Shown one piece after another: positions 41,392 to 48,062 of a DNA stretch of 48,062 nt. A model generated the notes under the pieces. That model was not told the origin of the DNA. It ran no database searches and saw nothing but the letters and a program-made list of their open reading frames with translations. Every line of letters starts with the position of its first letter. Positions within the stretch are counted from its first letter, which is position 1. Source of the stretch: Actinomycetes bacterium (GTDB lineage: Bacteria > Actinomycetota > Actinomycetes > Actinomycetales > Microbacteriaceae); the NCBI GenBank assembly GCA_023431405.1, contig JAEYVZ010000001.1, positions 1 through 48,062 on the forward strand, read 5' to 3'. The translations under genes were made by a program, and so were the position numbers.

Positions 41392-42558
41392 TCACGGCGC
41401 GATCGCGAGGGGGATCACCGCGATCGCGACGGTGATCGGCGCCGCGACGAGGCCCAGCAGCATGTACCGGCTCCACGGCACATGCACGCCGACCGCGCGC
41501 AGCCGCTCATGCCACAGCAGCGTCGCGAGCGAGGCCCAGGGGGTGACCAGTGGTCCCGCGTTGACCCCCACCAGCAGAGCAGCGAGCCGTTCGGGAGAAC
41601 CTGCCGACGATTCCAGCGCCAGATAGGCCGGGAGGTTGTTGCCGAGGTTCGCGCCCACGAATCCCGCGCCCGACATCCGCCACAGCGCCCACAGATCCGT
41701 GCCGTCGCCGACCACACCCGTCAGCAGCTCCCGGAGCCCCACCTGATCCAGCGCCGCGACGACGAGGAAGAGTCCGGACGCGAACAGCACGAGCGGCGCG
41801 GGCACGAGCTGCAACGAGAGCACGCGAGGAGAGCGCCACGCGAAGAAGACGAGGAGCACGAGGGCTGCCGCCGTCGCGGGGAGCCACGGTTCGATGCCGC
41901 TGACCAGCAGTGGCATCATCACCGCGACGACCACCGTCGCAACGCGCAGCTGCAGCCGGGCGGCGACCGGCGGACGGGGGGCGGGGGAGAAGCGTCCACG
42001 CAACGACCGCCGGAAGACGACGGTGAGCAGCAGCGTGGAGACGAGGATCGCGGTGAGTGCAGGCAGCCCCAGCAGGGTGAGGAATTCCGCCGCGTGCGCC
42101 GTGCCGAGGCGTTCGACCGCGAGGAGATTCGTGAGGTTCGACACCGGCAGCACGAGGGATGCCGTGTTGGCCAGCCACACCGTCGCGAACGCGAACGGCA
42201 GAGGCGGCAGACCGTTCGCACGGGCGACGGCGACCACCACGGGCGTGAGGAGCACCGCGGTCGTGTCGAGCGACAGGAACGCCGTGGTGAGCACCGCGAG
42301 CAGCACGACCGCGCACCAGAGGACCCATGTGCGACCTCGTGAGAGCGCGGCGAGGCGCGCAGCGGCGGCGTCGAACACGCCGGCGATCGCGGCGAGCTCC
42401 GCGACGACCGTCGCCGAGACCACGAAGAGAAGGATCGGCCACACGCGGCCGCCCACCTCCAGCGCGTCGGAGACGGGCAGCACACCCATGCCGACGGATG
42501 CCGCCCCCAGGAGCAGCAGCACGGCTCCGACGACGGCGAGCTTCACGACATCCATCAT
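41392..42558 (-). CDS. SLC13/ArsB-like anion permease
   Basis: 388-residue integral membrane protein with about ten hydrophobic spans, of the ion transporter superfamily that includes ArsB, NhaD and citrate/sulfate permeases. Characteristic features are ASLVLPVSNLTNLLAVERLG in the middle (the Asn-rich re-entrant motif), the LDTTAVLLTPVVVAVARANG loop, and GANLGNNLPAYLALE near the C-terminus, the second re-entrant motif. The substrate is undetermined; no arsR or arsC is nearby. The frame continues upstream to 42759. I use ATG 42558 because the hydrophobic protein starts there. Its promoter is divergent from the thrS leader ORF. Confidence 0.78.
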   Translation of the reverse strand: MMDVVKLAVVGAVLLLLGAASVGMGVLPVSDALEVGGRVWPILLFVVSATVVAELAAIAGVFDAAAARLAALSRGRTWVLWCAVVLLAVLTTAFLSLDTTAVLLTPVVVAVARANGLPPLPFAFATVWLANTASLVLPVSNLTNLLAVERLGTAHAAEFLTLLGLPALTAILVSTLLLTVVFRRSLRGRFSPAPRPPVAARLQLRVATVVVAVMMPLLVSGIEPWLPATAAALVLLVFFAWRSPRVLSLQLVPAPLVLFASGLFLVVAALDQVGLRELLTGVVGDGTDLWALWRMSGAGFVGANLGNNLPAYLALESSAGSPERLAALLVGVNAGPLVTPWASLATLLWHERLRAVGVHVPWSRYMLLGLVAAPITVAIAVIPLAIAP

Positions 42559-42589
42559 GGTGCCTGCGCATGTCGATGCCCGCAGGGCG

Positions 42590-42595
42590 ACGATA
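42590..42595 (-). promoter_or_regulatory. candidate -10 of the permease promoter
   Basis: TATCGT on the minus strand, predicting a start near 42583 and a 25-nt leader. Its TA step (42594-42595) is shared with TAGACT on the plus strand. Confidence 0.45.
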
Positions 42596-42599
42596 GACT
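42594..42599 (+). promoter_or_regulatory. -10 element of a leaderless promoter upstream of thrS
   Basis: TAGACT, six bases (CGGTCC), then ATG at 42606, which opens a 22-codon ORF ahead of thrS. Confidence 0.6.
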
Positions 42600-42605
42600 C
42601 GGTCC

Positions 42606-42674
42606 ATGGAACAGCGCCGGATCCTCGCAGCGACGGTCGTCGCCTGCACCGGCACGCGAACGCTTCACGCCTGA
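42606..42674 (+). CDS. 22-residue threonine-rich leader peptide upstream of thrS (candidate)
   Basis: A small ORF too short for routine gene finding. Its ATG sits exactly at the predicted transcription start, so it would be translated from a leaderless mRNA. The peptide has four threonines within ten residues (positions 10, 15, 17, 19; codons ACG, ACC, ACG, ACG) in the tail TVVACTGTRTLHA. It ends 68 nt before the TTG start of thrS and is in a different frame, so it is not an N-terminal extension. A Thr-dense leader before threonyl-tRNA synthetase suggests attenuation by ribosome stalling. No clear intrinsic terminator is visible between the two, so the mechanism is unproven. Confidence 0.45.
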   Translation: MEQRRILAATVVACTGTRTLHA

Positions 42675-42742
42675 GCGGGCAGGTCGCGTCACGCGTCCGA
42701 AGCTGAGCATTCGATTCCGAGCCACCTTCTGGAGAAGTTCCC

Positions 42743-44752
42743 TTGACCGATGTCATCACCCCGGCGGACGCGACCTACCCCGCCGACGGCTTCACCCTCT
42801 TCCCCGATCGCTCCGTCATCGCGCTGCGCGTGAACGGCGAGCTCAAAGACCTCGCGACGAGCGTCGCCGAGACGGATGCCGTCGAGCCCGTCACGATCGA
42901 CAGTCCCGATGGGCTCAGCATCCTCCGCCACTCCACGGCGCACATCCTCGCCCAGGCGGTGCAGCGCATCCGGCCCCAGGCGAACCTCGGCATCGGCCCG
43001 CCCATCACGGACGGGTTCTACTACGACTTCGGCGTCGACGAGCCGTTCACGCCCGAAGACCTCAAGGCGATCAAGAAGGAGATGGAGCGCATCGTCCGCG
43101 AAGGGCAGCGCTTCGTCCGGCGGGTCGTGAGCGACGACGAGGCCCGCGCGGAGCTCGCCGACGAGCCGTTCAAGCTCGAGCTGATCGGTCTCAAGGGCGG
43201 AACGAAGGAAGCCGCAGAGGGAGCGTCTGTCGAGGTGGGCGCGGGCGAGCTCACCATCTACGACAACGTGACCCGCGACGGCGAGACGGCGTGGAAGGAC
43301 CTCTGCCGCGGCCCGCACGTGCCGACCACGCGCATCGTGGGAAACGGCTGGGACCTCACGCGCATCGCCGGCGCGTACTGGCGGGGAAGCGAGAAGAACC
43401 CGCAGCTTCAGCGCATCTACGGCACCGCGTGGCCGACGAAGGACGAACTGCGCGCCTACCAGCAGCGACTCGAAGAGGCAGCCAAGCGCGACCACCGCAA
43501 GCTCGGCAAAGAGCTCGATCTCTTCTCGTTCCCCGACGAGATCGGCTCCGGGCTGAGCGTCTGGCATCCCAAGGGCGGCATCATCCGCCAGGAGATGGAG
43601 CAGCACGCGCTGGCGCGTCATCGCGAGGGCGGGTACACGTACGTCTACACCCCGCACATCACCAAGCGCGACCTGTTCATCCAGTCGAACCATCTCGTGA
43701 CGTACAAGGAGGGCATGTTCCCGCCCATCCACCTGGATGAGGAGCGCAACGAGGCGGGTGAGATCACCAAGCAGGGCGTCGACTACTACCTCAAGCCGAT
43801 GAACTGCCCGATGCACATCCTCATCTACAAGGAGCGCGGTCGCAGCTACCGCGATCTGCCGATGCGACTGTACGAGAACGGCACGGTCTACCGGTACGAG
43901 CTGTCCGGCGCGCTCCACGGGCTGACGCGCGTGCGCGGCTTCACTCAGGACGACTCCCACCTGTTCGTGACCCCGGAGCAGCTCGAAGGCGAAGCGGAGA
44001 AGGTGCTCGACTTCGTGCTGACGATGCTCCGTGACTTCGGGCTCACCGAGTTCGAGCTCGAGCTGTCGATGCGCGACGACGAGAAGGACAAGTGGATCGG
44101 CGACGAGGAGCACTGGGCGATGGCCACCGACGCCCTCCGCCGCGTCGCTCAGGCCTCCGGACTGAAGCTCACCGAGGTCGAGGGGGAGGCTGCCTTCTAC
44201 GGCCCCAAGATCGATCTGAAGACCCGAGACGCGCTCGGCCGCACGTGGCAGCTGTCGACCGTGCAGATCGATTTCAACCTTCCCGAGCGATTCGACCTGG
44301 AGTTCACCGGCAGCGACGGCGAGAAGCATCGCCCGGTGATGATCCATCGTGCGCTGTTCGGCTCCGCCGAGCGCTTCTTCGCCATCCTCCTGGAGCACTA
44401 CGCCGGCGCATTCCCCGTGTGGCTCTCACCCGTGCAGGTCGTCGGGATCCCCGTGGCGGAGGAATTCGCCGACTACCTCGACGACGTGATCGCGCGCCTT
44501 CGAGCCGCCGGTGTGCGGGCCGAGGTCGACCACTCCGACGACCGCATGCAGAAGAAGATCCGTACCCACACCACGCAGAAGGTGCCTCTGCAGCTGATCG
44601 CGGGGGAGACCGACCGCTCGGCGGGCACCGTCTCGTTCCGTTTCCGCGACGGGTCGCAGACCAACGGCATCCCGGTCGACGAAGCCATCGACAAGATCGT
44701 CTCGGCCATCGCCGCCAAGACCCTCGTCAACACCGCCGAGGACCTGGCGTGA
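42743..44752 (+). CDS. thrS: threonyl-tRNA synthetase
   Basis: Class II aminoacyl-tRNA synthetase charging tRNA-Thr, 669 residues. Order: N-terminal TGS-like domain, the editing (N2) domain with HSTAHILAQAVQRI and the later CRGPHVPTT, the catalytic core with MNCPMHI (zinc-ligand C355), motif 2 RYELSGALHGLTRVRGFTQD and motif 3 HRALFGSAERFFAILLEHY, and a C-terminal anticodon-binding domain (VQVVGIPVAEEF). The start is TTG 42743 with GGAGAAG at good spacing; I see no alternative ATG that keeps the TGS domain. The stop overlaps the HIT gene by 4 nt. A candidate Thr-rich leader ORF precedes it. Confidence 0.95.
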   Translation: MTDVITPADATYPADGFTLFPDRSVIALRVNGELKDLATSVAETDAVEPVTIDSPDGLSILRHSTAHILAQAVQRIRPQANLGIGPPITDGFYYDFGVDEPFTPEDLKAIKKEMERIVREGQRFVRRVVSDDEARAELADEPFKLELIGLKGGTKEAAEGASVEVGAGELTIYDNVTRDGETAWKDLCRGPHVPTTRIVGNGWDLTRIAGAYWRGSEKNPQLQRIYGTAWPTKDELRAYQQRLEEAAKRDHRKLGKELDLFSFPDEIGSGLSVWHPKGGIIRQEMEQHALARHREGGYTYVYTPHITKRDLFIQSNHLVTYKEGMFPPIHLDEERNEAGEITKQGVDYYLKPMNCPMHILIYKERGRSYRDLPMRLYENGTVYRYELSGALHGLTRVRGFTQDDSHLFVTPEQLEGEAEKVLDFVLTMLRDFGLTEFELELSMRDDEKDKWIGDEEHWAMATDALRRVAQASGLKLTEVEGEAAFYGPKIDLKTRDALGRTWQLSTVQIDFNLPERFDLEFTGSDGEKHRPVMIHRALFGSAERFFAILLEHYAGAFPVWLSPVQVVGIPVAEEFADYLDDVIARLRAAGVRAEVDHSDDRMQKKIRTHTTQKVPLQLIAGETDRSAGTVSFRFRDGSQTNGIPVDEAIDKIVSAIAAKTLVNTAEDLA

Positions 44753-45294
44753 GCGAGGGGGCCGGCCTGGAGGACGCGGCGACGCTCGCGGGCGTGCCCG
44801 ACGAATTCCAGCGCCTGTGGACGCCTCACCGCATGGCGTACATCCAAGCCGGCCCCGAGCCGCTCCGCGAGGAGTGCCCCTTCTGCGAAGCGCCGCACAA
44901 GACGGACGCCGACGGGCTCATCGTCGCACGAGGCGCGTCCGCCTACGTCCTGTTGAACCTGTTCCCGTACAACTCGGGGCACCTCCTGGTGTGCCCCTAC
45001 CGCCACATCGCTACCTATGACGAGGCGACGGCGGAGGAGGTCGCGGAAATCGGTGCTCTGACGCAGACGGCGATGCGGGTGCTGCGCGCCGTCTCACGCT
45101 GCGACGGCTTCAACATCGGCATGAATCAGGGGCGCGTCGCCGGGGCAGGGGTCGATGGGCACCTCCATCAGCACGTCGTTCCGCGATGGGCGACCGACGC
45201 GAACTTCTTCCCGATCATCGCGAAGACGAAGGCGTTGCCGCAGCTGCTCGGCGACGTGCGCGACGCGGTGTCGGGAGCCTGGCCCGCGCCGTGA
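44749..45294 (+). CDS. HIT-domain protein (diadenosine polyphosphate phosphorylase/hydrolase-like)
   Basis: 181-residue HIT nucleotide-binding protein. The histidine triad is GHLHQHVVP (H138, H140, H142), with the FNIGMNQGRVAGAGVDGHLH lead-in. An N-terminal CPFCEAPH motif suggests a bound zinc. The family member directly downstream of thrS in Mycobacterium (Rv2613c) is an Ap4A phosphorylase, and the gene order here is the same. Ap4A is a by-product of aminoacyl-tRNA synthetases, so the pairing makes sense. GTG start overlaps the thrS stop (GTGA). It converges on pdxY. Confidence 0.88.
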   Translation: MSEGAGLEDAATLAGVPDEFQRLWTPHRMAYIQAGPEPLREECPFCEAPHKTDADGLIVARGASAYVLLNLFPYNSGHLLVCPYRHIATYDEATAEEVAEIGALTQTAMRVLRAVSRCDGFNIGMNQGRVAGAGVDGHLHQHVVPRWATDANFFPIIAKTKALPQLLGDVRDAVSGAWPAP

Positions 45295-45318
45295 TCACGG
45301 CGGCGGGCCGGGCTCCGC

Positions 45319-46170
45319 TCAGCGCACGCGGATGACGTCGAACTGCAGTCGCGGGTGGGCGTACGCGTCCTGCGACTCGACCAGGAGCAGCTCGCGGCTG
45401 CCCGCATCGTAGGTGTTCTGAAGGAGGTCGTACACGCTCGAGGTCGTACGTGCGAGTGCCATGGCAGCATCACCGGTGGCCCGGAAGTGCGCGGTGAACA
45501 GCGCCGCCGTCACATCTCCCGACCCGTTCGCCTTCATCGGGATGTGAGGTGTCTGGACGATCCATGCTCCGTCGTCGGTGACCGCGAGCATCTCGATCGT
45601 TCCCTCGGGCCGATCGGGGCGCTCGACGCTCGTCACGAGCACGGTGGACGGCCCCATGGCGCGTGCGGCATCCGCTGATGCCAATGTGGAGTCGAGGTCG
45701 GAGGGCTCGGTGCCGGTGAGGAAGCCGAGTTCGAACTGATTGGGCGTGATGATGTCGGCCGACGGGACGACGCGCTCGCGCAGCAGCACGGGAATGGCCG
45801 GAGCGACGAAGCAGCCGCTCTTCGCGTTCCCCATGACGGGGTCACAGGCGTACACGGCGTCCGGGTTGGCGGACTTGACCCGTGCGACCGCGTCGAGGAT
45901 CACGTCTCCGATGCCCTCGCCACCCTGATAGCCCGACAGCACGACGTCGATCTCCGGCAGGACGCCACGCTCCTCGATGCCGGTGATGACGTCTCTCACA
46001 TCGTCGGGACTGATGAGCGGCCCCCGCCAGGCTCCGTAGCCGGTGTGGTTCGAGAAGTTCACCGTGTATACGGGAAGCACCTCGACGCCGATGCGCTGGA
46101 GCGGGAAGACGGCGGCGGAGTTGCCCACGTGCCCGTAGGCGACGGCGGACTGGATCGACAGGATCTTCAT
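45319..46170 (-). CDS. pdxY: pyridoxal kinase
   Basis: 283-residue ribokinase-fold enzyme that phosphorylates pyridoxal to PLP in the vitamin B6 salvage pathway. Visible features are the N-terminal ILSIQSAVAYGHVGNSAAVFP substrate region, the YACDPVMGNAKSG loop, PNQFELGFLTG, and the ATP/anion-hole signature KANGSGDVTAALFTAHF with the catalytic Asp. It lies 7 nt downstream of the PdxR-type regulator on the same strand, so it is probably co-transcribed with it. The residue choice points to PdxY rather than PdxK, but both catalyse the same step. Confidence 0.9.
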   Translation of the reverse strand: MKILSIQSAVAYGHVGNSAAVFPLQRIGVEVLPVYTVNFSNHTGYGAWRGPLISPDDVRDVITGIEERGVLPEIDVVLSGYQGGEGIGDVILDAVARVKSANPDAVYACDPVMGNAKSGCFVAPAIPVLLRERVVPSADIITPNQFELGFLTGTEPSDLDSTLASADAARAMGPSTVLVTSVERPDRPEGTIEMLAVTDDGAWIVQTPHIPMKANGSGDVTAALFTAHFRATGDAAMALARTTSSVYDLLQNTYDAGSRELLLVESQDAYAHPRLQFDVIRVR

Positions 46171-46177
46171 GGGGAGG

Positions 46178-47536
46178 TCATCCCACCTTCCGGATTGGGG
46201 CGACCGCCGCGACAGCGGCGGACAGATCGGAGGCCAGACGCTCGGCGTCGGCGTCGGACAGGTCGTGCACGGTCAGTCGGAGGCACTCTGCGGCGGCTGC
46301 GTCGGAGAGCACGAATTCGTCGCCGGGACGGGCCAGCCAGCCACGGCGCATGAGTTGCTCGCACACCGGCCGGGCAGCGACCGGAAGGGCGACCCAGAGG
46401 TTCAGTCCGTCCGCAGCGCGGGCGGGGAGGCCGTGGGCGGCAAGACGGGTGGCGAAGGCGGCGTTCCGGGAGGCGTAGTGCGCGCCCGCCCGGGCGATCC
46501 GCTCGACGGTGCCCGGATCTCCCAGCAGCGCAGCGACGAGGCGCTGCAGGAGATGGCTCACCCACGTCGTGCCGGGACTCAGCCGCATCGCGAGCCTGTC
46601 CGCCGTCTCCGGGTCGGAGGCCGTGACAGCCAGGCACATGTCGGGCCCCAGGAACTTCGACACCGACCGCACGAGCGCCCAGCGGCGGTGGCCGGCGGGG
46701 ATCATGGAGTGGAACGGCGACTGCGAGAGCAGCGAGAAATGATCGTCCTCGATGATGAGCACGTACGGGTGCTCGGCCAGCACGGCCCGCAGCTCCGCCG
46801 CACGCGCCGCGGTCAGGCTGGCTCCGGTCGGATTCTGGGCACGCGGGGTGCACACGACGGCCCGGGCTCCCGCATCCAGCGCTTCGCGCAACCCGTCGGG
46901 GGTCATACCCTCGGCGTCGACGCGCACGGGCACGGGTCGATAGCCGGCGAGGCGCACGGTGTTCATGCTCGACAGGAAGCAGGGATCTTCGAGCGCGACC
47001 GCATCGTCACGGGTGAGTGCCTGTGCGAGCAGCCGCTCGATGGCATCCGAGGCCCCGCTGGTGATCGTGAGCCGGAGGTCGAGGGCCGGATCGACGGCGT
47101 CGCGCATCCACTCGGTCGCCCAGTGCTCGAGTTCCGGGTCGATCACCGGCTCCCCGTACAGCACAGGACGACCGGCGATGGCGGCGAGCGCGGGAGTGAG
47201 GTCGGGGATGAGACGGGGGTCGGGATTGCCGGTGCCGACGTCGCGCAGCACGGAATCGGCGGCGAAGCCCTCTTGCGCCACCGGGGCGAGGCCTGCGATG
47301 AGCGTGCCGCCGCGTCCGCGGGTGACGATGACTCCCGCGCGGGTGAGCTGCCGATAGGCCGCCACGACGGTGTTGCGGTTGACGCCCAGCTGCTCGCCGA
47401 GCGCGCGCACGGACGGCAGGGGGTCTCCGGGCCGGAGGCGGCCGCGTTCGACGAGAGAGCGGATGCTGTCGGCGATCTCGGAGGCCGAGGCGCCGGCGAT
47501 CTCGTCGTGCGCAGTCGCGGCATCCCTCGTGGTCAT
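46178..47536 (-). CDS. pdxR: MocR/PdxR-type regulator (GntR helix-turn-helix fused to aminotransferase domain)
   Basis: 452-residue fusion. The N-terminal winged helix-turn-helix (about residues 15-85) has GDPLPSVRALGEQLGVNRNT and VVAAYRQLTRAGVIVTRGRG. The rest is an aspartate aminotransferase fold, with the PLP region LIIEDDHFSLLSQ and the lysine in RSVSKFLGPDMCLA. In known systems PdxR binds PLP and activates pdxS when B6 is short. Here it faces pdxS across 62 bp and leads pdxY, exactly the expected setting. TAGGAT sits 6 nt before the ATG, so the mRNA is predicted leaderless. Confidence 0.9.
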   Translation of the reverse strand: MTTRDAATAHDEIAGASASEIADSIRSLVERGRLRPGDPLPSVRALGEQLGVNRNTVVAAYRQLTRAGVIVTRGRGGTLIAGLAPVAQEGFAADSVLRDVGTGNPDPRLIPDLTPALAAIAGRPVLYGEPVIDPELEHWATEWMRDAVDPALDLRLTITSGASDAIERLLAQALTRDDAVALEDPCFLSSMNTVRLAGYRPVPVRVDAEGMTPDGLREALDAGARAVVCTPRAQNPTGASLTAARAAELRAVLAEHPYVLIIEDDHFSLLSQSPFHSMIPAGHRRWALVRSVSKFLGPDMCLAVTASDPETADRLAMRLSPGTTWVSHLLQRLVAALLGDPGTVERIARAGAHYASRNAAFATRLAAHGLPARAADGLNLWVALPVAARPVCEQLMRRGWLARPGDEFVLSDAAAAECLRLTVHDLSDADAERLASDLSAAVAAVAPIRKVG

Positions 47537-47542
47537 GGACCC

Positions 47543-47548
47543 ATCCTA
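47543..47548 (-). promoter_or_regulatory. -10 element of a leaderless pdxR promoter
   Basis: TAGGAT (minus), six bases (GGGTCC), then ATG at 47536. The hexamer and spacing are the same as at pepA. Confidence 0.65.
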
Positions 47549-47563
47549 TGTGCCAGCTCATGC

Positions 47564-47569
47564 TATCTT
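47564..47569 (+). promoter_or_regulatory. -10 element of pdxS
   Basis: TATCTT, predicting a start near 47576 and a leader of about 23 nt that holds the AGAGGAG ribosome binding site. There is no recognisable -35, which fits activator dependence. Confidence 0.5.
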
Positions 47570-47584
47570 TTGGCCTAGGTCAAA
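47569..47584. promoter_or_regulatory. near-palindrome at the pdxS start site
   Basis: TTTG-g-CCTAGG-t-CAAA is symmetric at 14 of 16 positions and covers the predicted transcription start of pdxS. It could be bound by PdxR or by another regulator. The MocR proteins studied so far often use direct repeats instead, so the assignment is tentative. Confidence 0.4.
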
Positions 47585-47598
47585 CAGAGGAGATGCAG

Positions 47599-48062
47599 GT
47601 GGCCACGACCGGCTCGTCACGCGTCAAGCGCGGACTCGCAGAGATGCTCAAGGGAGGCGTCATCATGGACGTCGTCACCCCCGACCAGGCGAAGATCGCC
47701 GAGGACGCCGGCGCCGTGGCAGTGATGGCGCTGGAGCGCGTGCCGGCCGACATCCGCGCCCAGGGCGGCGTCGCACGGATGAGCGACCCGGACCTCATCG
47801 GCGGGATCATCGACGCCGTCTCGATCCCCGTCATGGCCAAGGCCCGGATCGGGCACTTCGTCGAGGCGCAGGTCCTTCAGGCCCTCGGTGTCGACTACGT
47901 CGACGAGTCGGAGGTGCTCACGCCGGCCGACTACGCCCACCACATCGACAAGTGGGCGTTCACCGTGCCGTTCGTCTGCGGTGCGACGAACCTCGGCGAG
48001 GCGCTGCGCCGCATCACCGAGGGCGCGGCGATGATCCGCTCCAAGGGCGAGGCCGGTACGGG
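47599..48062 (+). CDS. pdxS: pyridoxal 5'-phosphate synthase lyase subunit PdxS (3'-truncated by window end)
   Basis: Synthase subunit of the DXP-independent PLP pathway, which makes PLP from ribose 5-phosphate, glyceraldehyde 3-phosphate and ammonia supplied by PdxT. The first 154 codons are present. Landmarks are GLAEMLKGGVIMDVVTPDQA, VMALERVPADIRAQGGVARM, VMAKARIGHFVEAQ (pentose-binding lysine) and IRSKGEAGT (second catalytic lysine region). GTG 47599 is preferred because AGAGGAG lies about 6 nt before it; an in-frame ATG at 47593 abuts that site. It is divergent from pdxR. PdxT would be expected downstream, outside the window. Confidence 0.93.
   Translation, partial: MATTGSSRVKRGLAEMLKGGVIMDVVTPDQAKIAEDAGAVAVMALERVPADIRAQGGVARMSDPDLIGGIIDAVSIPVMAKARIGHFVEAQVLQALGVDYVDESEVLTPADYAHHIDKWAFTVPFVCGATNLGEALRRITEGAAMIRSKGEAGT

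Noticed and set aside
42606..42742. T-box riboswitch upstream of thrS
   Set aside because: The 137-nt region between the predicted transcription start and thrS is too short, and I see neither a T-box consensus nor a specifier-stem arrangement.

Overview
This window is a stretch of housekeeping chromosome from a high-GC actinobacterium, most likely Microbacteriaceae (a Microbacterium-like organism). The evidence is the strong G/C third-position bias, many GTG starts, and a run of Actinobacteria-specific families: SepH, DUF3093, DUF3710, DUF3159, DUF4193, DUF3000 and a DUF7455-type zinc protein. I see no insertion sequence, prophage, CRISPR array or rRNA.

Layout. 1-4.7 kb (minus): pepA-lpd-sucB, a leucyl aminopeptidase followed by E3 and E2 of a 2-oxoacid dehydrogenase. 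4.8-10.2 kb (plus): a PAC2 protein, the principal sigma factor, and a tightly packed tail of one F420-ligase-like amide ligase and two tandem ATP-grasp enzymes. 10.3-15.3 kb: a small zinc protein and the convergent topoisomerase IV genes parE and parC. 15.3-20.6 kb: a phosphodiesterase, sepH, DUF4193, DUF3093, then dut-DUF3710-DUF3159. 20.7-28.2 kb: acnA, dxs, pepN. 28.3-32.9 kb (minus): a TetR-membrane protein pair and fatty acid beta-oxidation genes fadA-fadB. 33-38.5 kb: DUF3000-RNase D facing an alpha/beta hydrolase and zapE, then an ammonium transporter. 38.6-40.2 kb: two MazF/PemK-like proteins around a small membrane protein. 40.2-40.8 kb: four tRNA genes (Val-CAC, Gly-GCC, Cys-GCA, Val-GAC). 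40.9-48 kb: an ACT protein, an SLC13/ArsB-like permease, thrS-HIT, and the vitamin B6 genes pdxY-pdxR facing pdxS, which runs off the end.

The strongest unannotated signal is in promoters. Ten starts have a TANNNT -10 hexamer exactly 6 nt upstream of ATG or GTG, so the predicted transcript begins at the start codon (leaderless); four more lie within 1-3 nt of this. Using that rule as a reading guide exposes two small ORFs: a 22-residue peptide with four threonines just upstream of threonyl-tRNA synthetase (a candidate attenuation leader), and a 7-residue ORF whose stop overlaps the start of a MazF/PemK-like gene. Two divergent promoters share the same TA step between opposing -10 elements. 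Other regulatory sites include a GlnR-type box before amt, a TetR-type palindrome lying on its own gene's start codon, a long inverted repeat before acnA and a near-palindrome at the pdxS start site.

The least explained gene group is the sigma factor-linked amide ligase/ATP-grasp cluster at 7.4-10.2 kb. The two MazF-like proteins with no visible antitoxin come next.
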